Assembly (NCBI GenBank): GCA_035610365.1
Contig: CM069432.1
Coordinates: 278,231,482 to 278,295,481, forward strand
From: Aquatica leii
Lineage: Eukaryota; Arthropoda; Insecta; Coleoptera; Lampyridae
Length of the DNA stretch: 64,000 nucleotides
Direction of reading: 5' to 3'
The translations under genes and the position numbers were made by a program. Of this stretch, positions 47,749 to 59,339 are shown in pieces. The stretch's first letter is position 1, and each line of letters opens with the position of its first letter. A model generated the notes under the pieces. That model was not told the DNA's origin and ran no database searches. It worked only from the letters and a program-made list of their open reading frames with translations.

Positions 47749-48999
47749 ATTTATTATTAAAAAGCTGTGATTTATTTACACCGCAAAGAATTTTATGTTT
47801 TATTTTTGTTATTGTTGCACAGATTTATTTGAGTTTTTACTGAACTTTTTTACGCAAGCAAAGAATAGCTGACACTTTTTTGTAGATAGCTCTAAGAATT
47901 GATGATTTTGTTTGTTCCAATGTTTTTCCGTTATGGTTATTCATTTGTGAAGACATTTAGTCAAACGCTAAATAAAGAAGTATTTTTCCATTATTTGGTG
48001 TATTTAATAACCTAAAATTGAATAATTTAGATGTAGTGTATATTTTTTCCATATTTAATGATCGACTTTACGCTTTGATACGGTAAAATCGATTTCTATA
48101 TGATTTCAAATAGGTGATCGACTTTAAACAATATGCAAGGTAAAATCGATTACCCTTTAAGGGTAAAATTGAACCGTTTAGGAGCTATGCTGAAAAAACC
48201 TTTATTTTGTCGACTTTACCTCGTTTGACGATACTTCAAATTATGGAGACTCCAACCTAGTGTTACAAAAACGGAGGTGTCATTTCTTCACCTAAATAAC
48301 AGGATGGCAAAGCGGGTGCTGTGACTGTATCTTGATGGTATGCTACTCAAACACAACAGTCATCTAAAATATCTGCGAGTTACCTTGGATAGAACCCTTA
48401 CATATAGGAAACGCTTAGTAAAGACGGCAGCAAAACTAAGAACACGAAATAATATCCTCCAAAAGCTTTGTGGAACCACTTGGGGAACTTCTGCACCTAC
48501 TTTGAGAGCATCTGCACTTGGTCTGGTTTATTCAGTGGCGGAATACTGTGCACCTGTGTGGCTGCCTATGTTTACCCATAGGAAGCACGCTCTACTCATA
48601 GAATACAAGAAAATTGCAAACAACCCTCAACTCCCAATCCGTGCAGATGTTCCTGATATCCAACGAAACCGACTCCAATCCAGACACTCCCCAATGAGGA
48701 CTATGCAAAAGCAAATACAAAGTGGTGCTGAATTGAAAAATCGGTGAAGGGAGGAATGGAAAAAGCAAGGTTGTTCCAAGCTATGGCGACATGCCATGCC
48801 TATCCAGCCTATCTAAAGGATTTGACTGCCCTTGCAAAATCTGGTCTACCCTCGACCAAATAAATTGTACTGTGATGTTCAAGTCATACGCTAAATAAAA
48901 AAGCATTTTAATATTCTAGGTAAATAAATAAAGTACTTATATCACATTTGTGGTGGCCTACTACGGCAATATTACCAACTACCACCTTGATGACGAGAC

Positions 49000-50345
49000 T
49001 GGAGACAATAATTAGACGCAGGAGTTTGCGTTTTTGTTAGAGGTTATAGTAGCTTAAGTTTTTAGAATTAAAAAAAAGCATAAACAGTTAGTTCTTTGTT
49101 TCTTAGTTGTCGTACTGTTGATAATCAGTAAAAAGTATTAATAAGTGTTTATTGTTTGATTGTGCTGACGAAGGAGAAGGTAAAAAAACTACAATTGGTG
49201 ACCCTAAATGAAAATTGTTTTTTATGCTTCTCAGGTACTCTTCCGCTGTTTTGTTTTAAAAATTATGGTTTTGTATGCCAGTATCGGAGGCTATAACACC
49301 GTAACGGAGATTGAGGACTAAATTTTTCGTACATTACAAAACATACAGTTTTAGGTACACAGTTAAATATTACTTATTCATAGTGACACCAAGTAATGAA
49401 GAAAGCTTACAAATCTAACGTGGTGCCACAGACAAATTGACTCGTGTAACAGTTAATATTCCGCTATTCTGAAAAATATATGTAGTGTTATGGTTTAGGC
49501 AAACTGAAGCTTATTTTGCGACAGTTAACATTACTGTCAAAAAACCTAAACTAGATAGTGTAGACCAAGATATAGTAGTTTCTGATCTAATTGAGCGTCA
49601 CTCTACAACTACTTCTTACGTAGAGTTAAAGAAATGGTTAATATAAGAACTGGAAGAAAGTGATAGTCAAAAATCAAAAAAATTCCTAACCAATCTATTA
49701 AGGGAAATAAAGAATTTGGCAAGATTGCAAATCAAAGATGATTTTTGCGCAGTCAATGTAGCTCTATTTTGGCTGCAAGTAGTAAAAACTTGGATGCATT
49801 AGATACTACGGCAGATATAATCTTAAAAGTTACCCATCCGTAACACATTTTTTCAACTGCTTCCGGTTCAAGTACTGCATCAGATCCAAGTTTGAATATT
49901 TGCACTGCGTACTCAAATGGCGCAATTAACAAAAAAAGATTTAATAAACTGCACGAACGTAAAAACCGAGCCAAGTCTCGTTCTAAAGGATAAAATCAAC
50001 GTTTTGAGAAAATGCTGGTACCACCACAAGTTTGGAACAAAAGCTACCAAATGCGTCAGATCATGTAATGTCTTCAAGGAAAAGTAAAACGGTCAGGTCA
50101 GGTGCTGATGGCGGCCAGCGACTTAGTCCTATACGTCTCAAGATTTAACTCGGAGTTTTTTATGCAGCTGATGGTTCTAGTATATCTACGTACGGCGAAA
50201 AAATTATTTAAACTTAATATTGGGTTAAGAAAAGATTTTGTTTGACTTTTCATTTTTATTTAATGGCTAACGACTAACTCAGTTGAATTCGGAGATTTGG
50301 GTCGTAAGTTTTGTGGTGCTAAATTATAAAACAAATTAAAAAGGC
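49000..50345 (+). mobile_element. Ty3/Gypsy gag-protease fossil
   Basis: A primer-binding-like TGGTGACCC at 49,195 is preceded by possible LTR end sequence. From about 49,480 the text resembles insect Gypsy gag (LWFRQTEAYFATVNI-like start, then ELKKWL, LLREIKNLARLQI) with the CWYHHKFGTKATKC finger near 50,010. Protease-like text follows (YAADGSSISTYGEKIINLNI, 50,160-50,215). No later pol parts are seen. Broken in many places and old. Confidence 0.72.
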
Positions 50346-50349
50346 GCCA

Positions 50350-51300
50350 AAACAACTAAAACCTGGAGTTATAGATACCGGTAAATCTATCAAACACTGA
50401 AATAGAATAAATGACAAAACACTAGTTATAACGACAAATATATTTGTTTTTCAATCAGAGAAATAGATTAAAAGTTAAACGAATTATGTAATCAAAGCAG
50501 AATTAGATACATAAATAGTAGTAAAGAATTATTCTGTAAATATCACAGTTATTGCGTTAATGCAAATACTGGAGGTTAGGCAACCCTTCACAAAAAGTTA
50601 TGGAAATACATCCAACAAAACAAAATCAAGTTATATGTAATTTTGGAGTTATTCTTTGATTTAATGTGAAATTAGTTCACACCCGTTGCAAATCGCATTT
50701 TACATAAATTGAGACCGTAGAAATAAAAAATCCGCATGCCTTAATTGTGATAATAGCAAGGTATCTATGTCGTACGCATTTCACGTTTGACAAATGTACA
50801 AATTACTGACAAGTAAAAGAAAAAGGAGTACTTACGGTCGTCCACGCGGATAGCTATCGTCAGGTTTTAAACATCCTCTAAAGTCGCTAAAGGAATGAAA
50901 AACAATTAGTTATAGGATAGTATCACAATTAAATTGCTTATCGACAAACAATGAATCCTAGTTAAATGCGTCAAGCATCCAAGTGGTTTTCACTACTCTT
51001 AATGTAGGTGTGTCTCCAAGGTTCTCTGAACATCACACGAATTACAAATATGATTGTCTCGGAAGTGGTTTAATTGATCGAGAGCTTTTTTATTACTTAT
51101 TTTTAATTATAGCCTCTAACGCAAGGTAATGAATTAATCAGGAATCCTTTCAAATTGGCCCAACACGTGGTAGTATCATAAATCGCTATGACAATTAAAG
51201 GAAAATCAACGTACATCGCAAAAATATTAGTCAAATGCTGACCCCACAAAGAATTTCACAAAAACAGCTATAATAATACACCCATTTACAACACAGATGC
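50350..51300. other. AT-rich stretch, nothing recognised
   Basis: No open frame above 60 codons and no motif seen. Confidence 0.5.
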
Positions 51301-51301
51301 T

Positions 51302-53108
51302 TGTGAAATTTTAGAAGTGAAAACTCCTCTATACGAGATTTTGCAAAAATCCGCCTGAGAGTAGACAACTTACCGTAAATACGGATAAATATGTTTACTC
51401 GACCTCGAGTCGTGTTTCTAAGTTACGCTCGCAGAGGGCGCTTGAAGGTAGTCGGCCATCTACAAACCTCATTTTTATTCGGTCGTTTGGTGGTGTAGGA
51501 ACGTGGAAACGTCGGAGAGGTGAGATACATGGAATTTCTTTTTCATCATTTAACATCTACTACAACGACGCTTTATTTTAGCAATTAATAACAAATCCGA
51601 CTAAACGTTCGATGCATATAAGACCAGAGCGATGTATTTTGCTACAAAACGCATAAAGTAGGTTAGTATTTCACACGTGGTTTAGAAATTGGAGGCGTAT
51701 CAACTAATTCTCGCTATTTTAGCTCCTTAGTTACTTTCGTTCTTTCGTCGTTTCGTCTGTACTGTTGGGGTTTCTACCATGTCTGGGGGAATTTTATTAT
51801 GAATCCGGTGAAGATGGTGGAATCGCTAAACTAATGCGAATCGTAGTCGTAGGGGAAAACAACAAAAATAAAGGATCCCAGGGGATCGTTGGCGCTGTGC
51901 TAAAGTGAGGGAATGAAGTATCGAGGTATTTATAAAATCCTTAACTTCGAGTCGCGGGAGACTCACTAGCTGTCGGCTCATTTCGTCCACGCGCTGCGGA
52001 CTGCTGATATCGCTACGTACGGTTCGTGTTAAGTGAAATCGTTCTCTCGTACATCTGGTACACCTTTCTTTTTCTTGTCGACTACAATTATTTTAAATTT
52101 CTTGGATTGAACGACACTAATGAATTTTTGTAACGTACATAATTGTGATAAATAATATTTAAAGTAATTTTTCTTTAATAGATTAAGAGTAATGAACTTT
52201 TGTAATTTGCATAACTACGATTGATACTATGTAACGTCACTTTGCTTTATAACCGTAATAGTAATGCACTTTTGTAACTTGCCTAATTAGGTTTAAGACT
52301 ATTTAACGTCATTTTGCTTTATAATATTAATAGTATTTATTTAGAAGGTTAACAACGCCTTATTTGTAATGGTTGATCCATTAATATTATTTAACGTAAC
52401 TTCCACTTTGTAATTTGTGTTTCATATCAAATAACTGTGCTATTATCAAGGATAGAAATTTGGGAGCTATGCCGTCTCTCGGAAACTAATTAAATGTTAC
52501 TTTTATTACCGGTCGTGCTGAACTTGATATCAAGGTCAGGTATTGCGTACGTTAACGCTGTTGAGATTTGCTACGATCTACGGTAGCCGCGGAGATAATT
52601 GTTTACTAGCAACGTTTTAAATTCTGTTGGCTCCCAGAGTCTATTTTTGGGACCTGCTTTAATTTTATGTGTAATTTGTATGTATATTATTACCATTTCT
52701 TGTTGGGGTTATGTAAATAATTAATAGCGGATTATACCAGTGGCGTAACCGTCGAGGGGCATTTTCTTCCGTTCCGGAAGGGGACTATGAGTCAATAATT
52801 TCAATAAATGGTTATTGTTAATTCACAATATGTTTCTTTTGGGAGACCTCGGGTCTAGGCTCTCCTTTTCCCCTACCTAGACTGGATATCTGCGATAAAA
52901 ACATTTCGAGAAGAGGTGGCGCACTTGGGCATTTAGCTTACCTAAAGAAAACTTGGTGTCTTACGATTTTCTTTTACCCGACGACCATCTCCGGTGAGGC
53001 TAGCCGAAAGGTAAGCAACAACATCTCGGTAATTACGTTTAGGTAATTTATTCTTCCTTGTTTCTTTTTCTCCACCTCCCCCATTGGATCATAACAAATA
53101 TTGTAACA
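51302..53108 (+). repeat. diverged solo LTR of the young Gypsy-type family
   Basis: Follows the LTRs at 19.4 and 24.7 kb in order: atccgcctgagag, gaacgtcggagaggtgag, tttattttagc, ggtagccgcgg, accagtggcgtaaccgtcg, aataaatggttattgt, gaggtggcgcacttgggcat, and the final ATTGTAACA at 53,108. No polypurine tract or primer site adjoins it, so it is a solo copy. Many substitutions and small indels make it much older than the pair. No target duplication found. Confidence 0.82.
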
Positions 53109-54252
53109 ACCTCCTCACTCAATCGAAATTAAATGATCTTGTCAGGGATTTGCAATTACCCAAGACTAAATCTCAGCTCCTAGGATTGCGACTTCAACAG
53201 TGGAATCTCTTAGAAAAGGGAGTAAAAATATCTTCTTACAGGACCAGACAAGCAACCCTGAAATCTCTTTTCTCAGAAGATAAAGGTTTAGTGTTCTGCC
53301 CTAATGCAAATTTATTGATGAGAGAGCTACAGATGCCATGACCCAGACAAATGGAGACTGTTTATAGACTCATCAAAAACAAGCTTAAAAGTTGTCCTGT
53401 TGGCAAATGGGAATGACTTCCCATCAGTTCCAGTTGCATACTCTGTTGATATGAAGGAAACGTACGAAAACATCTTCAGAATCCTTGATAAAATTAGATA
53501 TCATGATTATAAGTGGAAACTTTGCGCTGATTTAAAAGTTGTTACTCTACTTACGGGCCTGCAATCAGGATTCACAAAATATTTCTGCTTCCTTTGTGAA
53601 TGCGATAGCCGAGCCCAAGATAAACATTACATCGTACGGGACCGGCCTCTGCGAGAAAATCTTATTTCTGGTCAAAAAAATGTCGCCCACAATCCTTTGG
53701 TTCCGAAGAAAAATATTTACTTACCACCTTTACACATCAAACTTGGATTGATCAAGCAGTTTGTGAAAGCAGTGGACAAGACAGGTGGCGCATTTCAACT
53801 TTTGAAAACTAAATTTCCTCGTCTTAGCGAAGCTAAAATCAAAGAAAGCGTTTTTGTTGGTCCCCAGATTAGACAACTCTTCCAAGATTTGACGTTTATT
53901 GAACACCTAAATCGAAAAAAAAACGAGGTTAGCTTGCATTTCAAAACGTTGAAGAACTTCCTGGGTAACCACAAAAGTGAAGATTATGTCGCTCACGTCG
54001 AGGAACTGCTTTTAGCGTACAAGGACATAGGATGTAACATGTCTCTTAATGTTCACTTCCTTCACTCGCATCTGGACTGAAAATTTAGGAGCAGTCTCGG
54101 ATGAACACGGGGAACGGTTTCATCAAGACATCGCTAAGATGGAGAAGAGATTTTCAGGGAAGTGGAATGCAAGCATGTTGGCGGAGTACTGCTGGTTTTT
54201 GAAACGAGAGAGCTGTACCTCAGGGTATAAAAGGAAAGCAAGCACCAAGTAA
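53109..54252 (+). pseudogene. transposase-like gene of a widespread arthropod repeat family, 3' part
   Basis: Directly after the solo LTR, coding text reads LLTQSKLNDLVRDLQLPKTK, RLQQWNLLEKGVKISSYR, then in the next frame WRLFIDSSKTSLKVVLLANG, VAYSVDMKETYENI, YKWKLCADLKVVTLLTGLQ, YFCFLCECDSRA, LPPLHIKLGLIKQFVKAVDK and FVGPQIRQLFQDL. The end is ENLGAVSDEHGERFHQDIAKME and YCWFLKRES, stopping at 54,252. I recall many copies of this family in insects, usually annotated as uncharacterised, with conserved FIDSS, D.K, CFLC, LPPLHIKLG, GPQIR and EHGERFHQD. The pattern of acids suggests a transposase but the superfamily is unknown to me. The N-terminus is missing at the LTR. There are two or so frame changes (near 53,340 and 54,075). 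Confidence 0.75.
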
Positions 54253-54254
54253 CG

Positions 54255-57200
54255 ATGAATATCTTTTTATTTATTACTGTTTATAGATAAAATAGTTCTT
54301 ATTCCCATTTAAATTAAATTCATGTCCATATATTTATTATTATAATAATTATTATAATTATTATTATCGTTCGATAAATAAATTATAATTAATTTATCGA
54401 AAAGTGGTAAAATTAGAGATTTGGGGCTCCCTCGAAAATGGTGGGTGATGGAAGAGAACGGAAGACATATTTGGATTCAGGACGTCATTTTACATAAGTT
54501 TCACTCGGAATAGTGTCAGGGCTCGATAAAAAACATTTTTTTGCAGACCAGTGAAATAATAATAATATAGTCATGTTCTCAAGCGTGGTCTATATACAAT
54601 TTTTTTACACTAGTAGAATTATTAGAATGTTTTTACCTGTTACTAAATCAAATTTAAAATTTAAGATGTTAATTTTAAATTAAAAATTAAGTGAGTGATT
54701 GTGACAGTTGTCATTAGTTTAATAGAATTAATTCGTAATTGTCATTTATAACACAGAAATAAATAGATAGGTAACGTAAGTTTTTTTGTTAAATTGAGTA
54801 CTACTGTTTAAAAACATTGATTATATCTAATGTATACTGAATTTAGTTTTAATTCACATTTAGTTAAGCGCGAATTTTAAATAACTTATATTTTAAAAAT
54901 CAAATTAATTTGTTTACTAAACTAAATACATTTATAAAATCTCTTGCCTCTGGTAAACAGTTTTGTAAACTTTTTTTCTTTAAAGCTGTTATAGAATTAT
55001 TAGAAAATGTAAATATGTTCATTATTAATTAGTGGTTAATAATGAAATATTGTTTACCTGCGCTTAAAAAAGTGCAAATTCACAACATACTATTATACGT
55101 AATAACGAAAACCTATACAACTAGTAGTGGAAAAATCTATTCTTCGTTTATTTTGTTAAATATTAATTTATAATAATAAAAAATTACAATAAATAAAAGA
55201 AGTTAATTTACTATACAAAAATTAAAGAATGTTTTTTTACACAAATCTCAAGGCAAAAACAAATTTACTTTGTAGTTTAATTGGATTAGTTAATAAAGAT
55301 AAACATTAGAGTTAACTTTTATAAATATGTACTTTATATACATTAAATACTTAGTTAAGCTTATATTTTATAAGAGATTTAAATTTTTTTAATTCGCTTA
55401 GTTTTCATTAAAATGCAAATACGTTAATATTACTTAAAATACGGATTTAAGAACTACATCTATGAATATGCAACTAAATCTTATCTTGATGAATATTTTT
55501 AACATTTCAACTGTCGCGTTCAAAAACTTAAGATTACGTTATAGTTTAATTATTATTTTAAAGTCTATTAAGAGTTAAAAAGCAAAAAAGAACACACGAA
55601 AGCATTGCTATTTCATTTTCACTGCCTTCTTAGCAGATTAGGGTATTGCTGAATAGTGATTTTAAGAATTTATTAAAGAATAATTAAGTAGAATAAATTG
55701 TTAAAAAATTTCCAATAGAAAACGTTGATGAAATCTTGAAAACGGCAAGCAAGAACAAATTTAAATTTAGTAATTATGTGTAACTGGATTTGCTCATCAA
55801 AAATTGTCATATAAAATTAGTGTTGCCATTTAAAAAAATTAATGATGACATCTCTAGTTTAGGACACATTTTATGTAACCGTAAATTAGTTTTGTTACAA
55901 TAGGTTTGAAATGCGTAGCAGTATCTGGGCACACTATCTTGTCCTGAAATTCAAAATAAATAAAAACAAATTGTTTGGCAGAATGGCGCCCAAAATGCTT
56001 TACCGTTGTGTTACGTGTCTTTGGTCTTCAAGTTTCACATTTTGTATTTTAACAAAATTCTTAGTACCGCACTGTAAGCGAGTACGCACTGGCGGTATGA
56101 TATTAGTAACCGTGTTGAGACGCCTTGCCTTCGACATCTACTGCAAGGAATTTAATTTGTTTAGAACTTTGACCGTTTAATTGTCAGTACTTTGCTTTTA
56201 TTTAATTTTACGTTGTTACTATTACACTTATAATTATTGAAATGAGTTGCAAAAAAGATTCCTTTTTTCGAGGTTTTATGTTTTTCTCACTACTAAACAG
56301 CATGCAAATAAAATGGCGACCAGCGCCATATTTCTTTTTGCTGATTTTAATGCCATTGCAGCAAGTTAGCGTTTCCCTTTGTACAGATGTCTAATATTTA
56401 GTAGACTAATTGAAATCCGGCAGAATTAACGTTGGGTTGATGATCTCAGTAGTTACTTTCGAAGGGGAATTTTATTTCGACCACTTGTCGCTAACTGTAA
56501 AATTTCTTTGCTTTGTGGTTTACTTACTTTATGCCTTCAGCGTTATTAACTGTGTTTAATTTTGAAATTGTGTAACGCACTTTATGTACGTTTTTTTAGA
56601 CGAAAATTTTAACTTTATGAATCATGTTCAGACTTCAGGTTTATTAGTTATGTTAAGCTTTCATTTACTTCTAATGTATCTGAAATCATTATTAATATTT
56701 TACTTTCAGTCGAGTACAATTATTCAACCTTGAGCTTATTTCGCATCAAAGTTTATGTTGCCTTAAACCAAACGACTAACCTTAAAAATTGTTCGTATTC
56801 AAAGCCGATGGTAGCTAATCAAAGCAGTCAAATGCAAACTTTGTTACGTACGAAATTTTCATTACGGAATACCCTGTATATGTAATTGAAATTAGATTCA
56901 GGTTTGGACGCCCTCTGCCGATCTTTTCTCGTGGCTGTTATTTTGCGACAGAATCGTGAAGTTGTCGATTGTCTAAAATGGCCTGTATGACTTAAAGAAA
57001 TAATTTCCAGAGACATCCGTACTAATGGGAATCAATTTGTAATTAAATTACGTTCGTGAAATATTTGAGTCGTCACAGGGTAAGATAATTACTGTCGTTT
57101 TATTAAACTTCGTTTGTAATTTCTCCATAATTTGATAGCCGTTTCCCCACGCTCGAGCACATTTTCGTTTCAATAAAGAAGTGTTAAGGATTAATTATAA

Positions 57201-57430
57201 TTAAGGAATACCGTTACCGAACACGTACGATTTTGGAAGGCATATTCTCCGCCACGAAAACGGGATCTCGACAAGCCTTACTGTGGGAGATGTTACTTCA
57301 TGTATACTAGTCGATTGTGTTATCAGCCACCAGTGCTAAATTGTTACCTACAGTACACGATACAACGGGTTTTTATGTAACATTTAATGATTTATTAATA
57401 CTATTTTTTTAGCTTCTTGTTCTGTGTGAG
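54255..57430. other. AT-rich stretch without recognised genes
   Basis: Contains a TTATTA-type low-complexity block near 54,335-54,370 followed by an inverted ATAAATTA/TAATTTAT pair. Open frames up to 89 codons (55,911-56,180) show no motif. Confidence 0.45.
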
Positions 57431-57469
57431 TTAGTGTGTGATCCGATTTGCTTTTCACTATTTATTACA

Positions 57470-57520
57470 GGCCGCTGGCGGGAAAACGTTTTCTCCGCGA
57501 AAGTGGATACTGGATTTTGG
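57470..57520 (+). CDS. possible small host exon
   Basis: A GC-richer block of about 51 bases between a good acceptor (tttattacag) and a donor-like ggggtgagtt reads AAGGKTFSPRKWILDFG without a stop. It stands out from its AT-rich surroundings. No partner exon or gene identity is known, and chance is possible. Confidence 0.25.
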
Positions 57521-57629
57521 GGTGAGTTATTTGTTTAACTTTTATATCGTGATCACAAAAGTTACTCACAGAATTGTAATTAATGTTAACGACCGTAATT
57601 ACGTTGTCGCTTATATACCAATAAGGTAA

Positions 57630-57985
57630 TCTTAATCATTTACGTAACTGTATCGCATGCTGTGAGGGAAAAACATATTTATTCTGAGATTTTCGGTGCT
57701 GTTCATTTCGACATAACTTCAATGTGTAGTGTGTGTTGCCGATACTGCGGGCATTCATTTATTAGAACTTTGATATAATCTAGTAAATCTTATGTATTAC
57801 GAAATCAAAGTTTTCTACACTTGTTAATGAGAATTGTTAGTCATTCTAGTATTTAAGGATTGCGCATTTAGCGTATAGTTGTCAATTTACTGCGCTACTA
57901 AAGTAAAACTGTGATATTTGTTAATTCTACGTGGAAACCCTTCGAGCATCGATAGGTGAAGAAATTTCATATATTCTTATTAGTA
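57630..57985. other. unassigned DNA
   Basis: No coding or repeat signal seen. Confidence 0.4.
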
Positions 57986-57989
57986 TCCA

Positions 57990-58262
57990 ACGTTAATACA
58001 TTAAAGTGATTATCATTGTTAATCTCTCTTGTTATTTTTCTTTCTCCTGTGATTATCGTTATTTATTAACTAATTTTGGCTACTAGAACATCAGAGTAAC
58101 AAGGATTACGAACCTCAAATTGAGTTACAAGTTTGGATCGTCTGTCGTGATCGAGGCAGAAGTGTTATCTTGGATCAGATCTGGCGCCCTTAAGCATACT
58201 TCCTGTGAACCTCCCCTACCTCCGACTGTGTGAGTTGGCCGTGCAAGGTTCGTAAGACATAA
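57990..58262 (-). repeat. inverted copy of the 17.5-kb LTR-like repeat
   Basis: Read on the minus strand from 58,262, it runs cttacgaacc, cggccaactcaca, gggcgccagatctg, gacagac and aaacttgtaac, in the same order as 17,526-17,650. Both continue into an A-rich part with aagaaa and ttaatgt blocks. Clearly diverged. Confidence 0.6.
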
Positions 58263-58879
58263 AGCTTGTAACAACTTGTGCTTTTCGAAAGTGTCGGGGG
58301 TATATTACTAAAGTAGAAATTAGTATTACATGTTATGCTAAGGAATTACAGGTCTAAGGGTAAGTTTTACGTTTTTATAATAACTTAAACAATCACGTTT
58401 TGCTATTCGATAACTTAATTATTGCGACTGCAAGAAATCATTAATGTTTAATCGATTTTGCTTTATTTTTCTGATTCTTGTTATAGCTTGATTGCGTCTA
58501 GAATTTACTGAATTTTTTTCTATTGAAAAATACACAACAAATTTGTTATGTTCTTTCGTTGTTAAGTCGTTTGTTTTTTCCTTCTACCTAATTTCTTTGA
58601 CAGTGGGTTCGTATGTACCTTTGGTGTTTCCGAACCAAAGATTCTACCGGTACGCAAGGAGTGGTGTCGGTTTTTTTCTTTTTTACTTATAAAATCATTT
58701 TTAAGCGCACACACCGAGATCTCAAATAGCCTTGGTGACGTAGTTGTTACCAGCAGAACCCGCTAAAATTATGGTCATTGTGTCATTGGTGTCTGTTAAA
58801 TATGGAAAAGAACATGACTCAAAACCAAAAACAACGCTAGCAAAATATGCATTATAATTTCGCAAATTAGAGAGGCTCT

Positions 58880-59330
58880 GTTTATTAAGATATAATAATC
58901 CAAACATCTAATAATCCAACTCGAAACCAAATTATCCCACCGCAAAACATACTCTAAGCCCCACCAACTTACATAACGGAAACTTCCAAAACTACATCTC
59001 TACTTATGCGATGATTGCACAATCTTGCAATACTATTAATAATAGCCAAGGACCATCAAACGGACACCGAAAGAAAACTAACAGCATACGTAATCTCTTG
59101 TCAATCTACTAATATAACACGCATAGCTACTTAGAACGCAAACGGTCTTCCCACCCAAAGCAACCTTCTTAGATCTTTACAAAATTGACGTGTTACTCAT
59201 TTCTGAGTCACTAAGAGAACTTTGATGCGTATTCTAAATTATTCCATTTATAACATTAATGACCCAGACGGTAACTTCAAAATTATTCAGACAATTTCCT
59301 GCATGACATCAGCACACAAAAACCCACAGG
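58880..59330 (+). mobile_element. Jockey-like LINE fragment at the ORF1/ORF2 junction
   Basis: A Gln/Asn-rich text (ITPNNSQGPSNGHRKK-like) is followed by the endonuclease start: ITRIAT, NANGLPTQSNLLRSLQN, then in another frame IDVLLISESLRE and NYSIYNINDPDG. This matches the ATWNANGL..IDILLISETH opening of Jockey ORF2, the part that is missing from the Jockey copy at 16.6-27.3 kb. One stop and at least two shifts. Confidence 0.65.
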
Positions 59331-59339
59331 TATCGAAAA

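Larger units (their letters stand above)
43784..48231 (+). mobile_element. pogo-like DNA transposon inserted in the LINE
   Basis: Ends CCGTCAAACGGGGTAATTTC at 43,784 and the near-complement (tcgactttacctcgtttgacga) at 48,231, each flanked by TA (43,782-43,783 and 48,232-48,233). It contains a pogo transposase in the same direction as the LINE and is itself interrupted by an LTR-like insert at 45,127-46,951. Without that insert it is about 2.6 kb. Its ends differ from those of the pogo element at 5.1-7.4 kb, so it is a different subfamily. Confidence 0.87.
42300..48935 (+). mobile_element. I/Jockey-group LINE ORF2, split by a pogo element
   Basis: The endonuclease start reads CHFNIKGISKAKYQLLQ and VAIQETNAES near 42,530-42,650, followed by a shortened linker. 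RT blocks then read KTPILDGIHLKFLI (43,170-43,210), LFEQAGFRPQKSCTDQVL (43,325-43,385), LAPAFIDLITAYNNVW (43,425-43,475) and the YADD active site at 43,692-43,703. The text stops at LTALSEY (43,783), where the pogo element lies, and resumes in frame at 48,234 with FKLWRLQPSVTKTEVSFLHL. It continues with LKYLRVTLDRTLTYRKRL and SALGLVYSVAEYCAPVWL and ends near 48,860. A short TAAATAAATAAA tail follows at 48,920. Frame changes and stops show it is dead. Confidence 0.87.

Noticed and set aside
56850-56885. ttacggaataccctgtata as a mariner end
   Set aside because: Only one short half-site was seen; no partner end or transposase text nearby.
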